64,000 nucleotides of DNA, from NCBI GenBank assembly GCA_002327865.1, contig DCUQ01000009.1:1-64000 (forward strand), in the 5' to 3' direction. The notes beneath the pieces are model-generated. The model was not told where the DNA came from. It saw nothing but the letters and a program-made list of their open reading frames with translations, and searched no databases. This document shows positions 62,800-64,000 of this stretch, piece after piece. Each line of letters begins with the position of its first letter. The stretch's first letter is position 1. The position numbers were made by a program, and so were the translations under genes. The stretch comes from Syntrophaceae bacterium UBA2210. Its GTDB lineage: Bacteria; Desulfobacterota; Syntrophia; Syntrophales; UBA2210.

Positions 62800-64000
62800 G
62801 GCCTTGACCCCCCGATTGATCGACTGTACTTTGACCGGCGGAACCGCGTTTAATCTGCTTACCGAATATCTTCTCGACCAGCACATAGAAAAACGGGGAG
62901 AAGATAACCACCAGAACGGTGGCTGTAATCATTCCGCCCAACACCCCGGTTCCGATGGCATTCTGTGCGCCCGCTCCGGCGCCCTTGGTTATCGTGAGCG
63001 GCAAAACCCCGAATCCGAAGGCCAGTGAGGTCATGACAATCGGACGGAATCTCAACTTCGCCCCTTCCAGTGTGGCTTCGATCAGTCCCATTCCTTTCAT
63101 CATACCGGCCTTCGCGAATTGTACGATCAGGATCGCGTTTTTCGTAGCCAGACCCATCGTGGTCAAAAGACCGATCTGGAAATAGACATCATTAGACATA
63201 CCCCGCATACTTGATGCCATGATTCCTCCTATTACTCCAAGGGGCAGTATCAAAAGGATTGAAATGGGTATGGTCCAGCTTTCATAAAGAGCTGCCAGGC
63301 ACAGAAAGATAACGAAAACCGAAAACGCGTACAGCAGGGGTGCCTGAGAACTCGACATACGCTCCTGATAAGAAAGACCGGTCCAGTCGAAACCTACCCC
63401 CTGCGGCAATTTTGTAACCGCCTCTTCCATAGCCTTCATCGCTTCACCCGAACTCCTTCCCGGAGCAGGCTCACCCCAGATATTGATGGAAGGGAAACCG
63501 TTGAAACGTTCCAGTCTCGGGGAACCGGATGTCCAGCGACCAGAGGCGAAAGAGGAAAAGGGAACCATTGTACCCGACATATTGCGGACATTGAGTTTAT
63601 CTATATCCCTGGGGAGCATACGATAAGGGGCATCCGCCTGTACATAGACCCGTTTGACCTCGCCGCCTTTTACAAAATCGTTGACATATGCGCTGCCGAA
63701 GGCCGTCGCGAGTGTGCTGTGAATCGAAGTAATGGGAATCCCCAGCGCTCCCGCCTTTTCCCAGTCCACATCGACGCGGTATTCGGGAACATCTTCCATG
63801 CCGTTGGGTCGAACAGCGGTCAATCGCGGGTCCTGTGAAGCGATACCCAGGAGCTGATTCCGGATATTCATCAAGTTTGCATGCCCGAGACCGCCCCGGT
63901 CCAGAAGTTCAAAATTAAATCCTTTCGCGATACCCAGCTCCGCAACCGCCGGCGGAGGGAAAACAAATATCATGGCGTTTCTTATACTTGAAAGTGCAAC
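62792..64000 (-). CDS. RND efflux inner-membrane transporter, C-terminal part (window edge)
   Basis: The 3' end of a resistance-nodulation-division transporter (HAE1/AcrB type), 402 residues in the window, open to base 64000. Visible are [20 protein letters not shown] at the porter domain, the [20 protein letters not shown] segment, and the C-terminal membrane part with [33 protein letters not shown] and [20 protein letters not shown]. The last two are highly conserved in drug-type RND pumps. The partner adaptor would lie outside the window. Its stop overlaps the outer-membrane-factor start. Confidence 0.92.
   Translation of the reverse strand, partial: VALSSIRNAMIFVFPPPAVAELGIAKGFNFELLDRGGLGHANLMNIRNQLLGIASQDPRLTAVRPNGMEDVPEYRVDVDWEKAGALGIPITSIHSTLATAFGSAYVNDFVKGGEVKRVYVQADAPYRMLPRDIDKLNVRNMSGTMVPFSSFASGRWTSGSPRLERFNGFPSINIWGEPAPGRSSGEAMKAMEEAVTKLPQGVGFDWTGLSYQERMSSSQAPLLYAFSVFVIFLCLAALYESWTIPISILLILPLGVIGGIMASSMRGMSNDVYFQIGLLTTMGLATKNAILIVQFAKAGMMKGMGLIEATLEGAKLRFRPIVMTSLAFGFGVLPLTITKGAGAGAQNAIGTGVLGGMITATVLVVIFSPFFYVLVEKIFGKQIKRGSAGQSTVDQSGGQGHE

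Overview
The window reads as chromosomal DNA of a Gram-negative strict anaerobe, most likely a deltaproteobacterium in the Desulfobacterota sense (Geobacter/Syntrophus-like). The reasons are the gene order ffh-rpsP-khpA-rimM-trmD-(RNA methyltransferase)-rplS-rnhB-yraN-rsmI, a selenocysteine formate dehydrogenase wired to NuoE/NuoF-type subunits, type IV pilus minor-pilin genes, an RND efflux pump with an outer-membrane factor, and several acyl-CoA degradation genes. This placement is an inference from gene content; no rRNA or other taxonomic marker was compared. No tRNA, rRNA or CRISPR array was found.

Layout. 0.3-2.3 kb: maf, a YjbQ-family gene and a Crp/Fnr regulator. 2.3-8.9 kb: prepilin peptidase followed by FimT/GspH-, PilV-, PilW-, PilX- and PilY1-like genes, preceded by tandem promoter candidates and a perfect TGTGA-N6-TCACA operator. 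8.9-17.5 kb: a small Cys-rich protein, argS, a SPOR protein, and the ffh to rsmI translation/RNA-modification run. 17.7-20.3 kb: cyclopropane-fatty-acid synthase with a near-consensus promoter, and a DXD glycosyltransferase. 20.3-26.9 kb: a minus-strand acyl-CoA operon (HMG-CoA-synthase-fold/DUF35 fusion, thiolase, two MaoC hydratases, SDR dehydrogenase, class III CoA-transferase, membrane protein). 27-40 kb is the accessory part: an IS4-like remnant, an MBL hydrolase, two hydrophobic micro-ORFs, a pair of ATP-grasp genes, a diguanylate cyclase, an integron-type gene cassette with an attC site, an SRA-HNH nuclease, a DUF4177 gene, an isochorismatase-fold protein between long direct repeats, an AbiEi antitoxin with no toxin partner, YgiQ, and small Zn-ribbon and S4 proteins. 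40-44 kb: two ABC-F genes (ettA, uup) and a second YjbQ paralog. 45-49.5 kb: a membrane sensor kinase and its sigma-54 response regulator. 49.6-59.5 kb: a minus-strand block of DRTGG, anti-sigma-like, PHP and GHKL-ATPase genes downstream of a formate dehydrogenase complex (NuoE, 2Fe-2S protein, NuoF-GltD fusion, Sec-containing FdhA). 59.7-64 kb: a membrane protein, a dienoyl-CoA-isomerase-like crotonase, and the efflux pump, which runs off the window edge.

How it fits together. Formate dehydrogenase with NuoE/NuoF and a GltD-like flavoprotein suggests flavin-based exchange of electrons between formate, pyridine nucleotide and ferredoxin. That suits an organism that oxidises fatty or aromatic acids through the CoA-thioester genes seen here. 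The Crp-like regulator, lying next to the pilus operon with a consensus operator between them, is the clearest regulatory link in the window.

Accessory signals. Three copies of a 240-300 bp MITE-like repeat with imperfect terminal inverted repeats (TTATTACTAC...) lie at 19.1, 31.2 and 39.5 kb. The integron cassette at 33.2-33.8 kb can be recognised because its attC R'' site is exactly complementary to the R' site that the excised circle would re-form. The best candidates for undescribed biology are this cassette with the adjacent SRA-HNH gene, the ATP-grasp pair with divergent micro-ORFs, and the HMGCS-DUF35 fusion operon.
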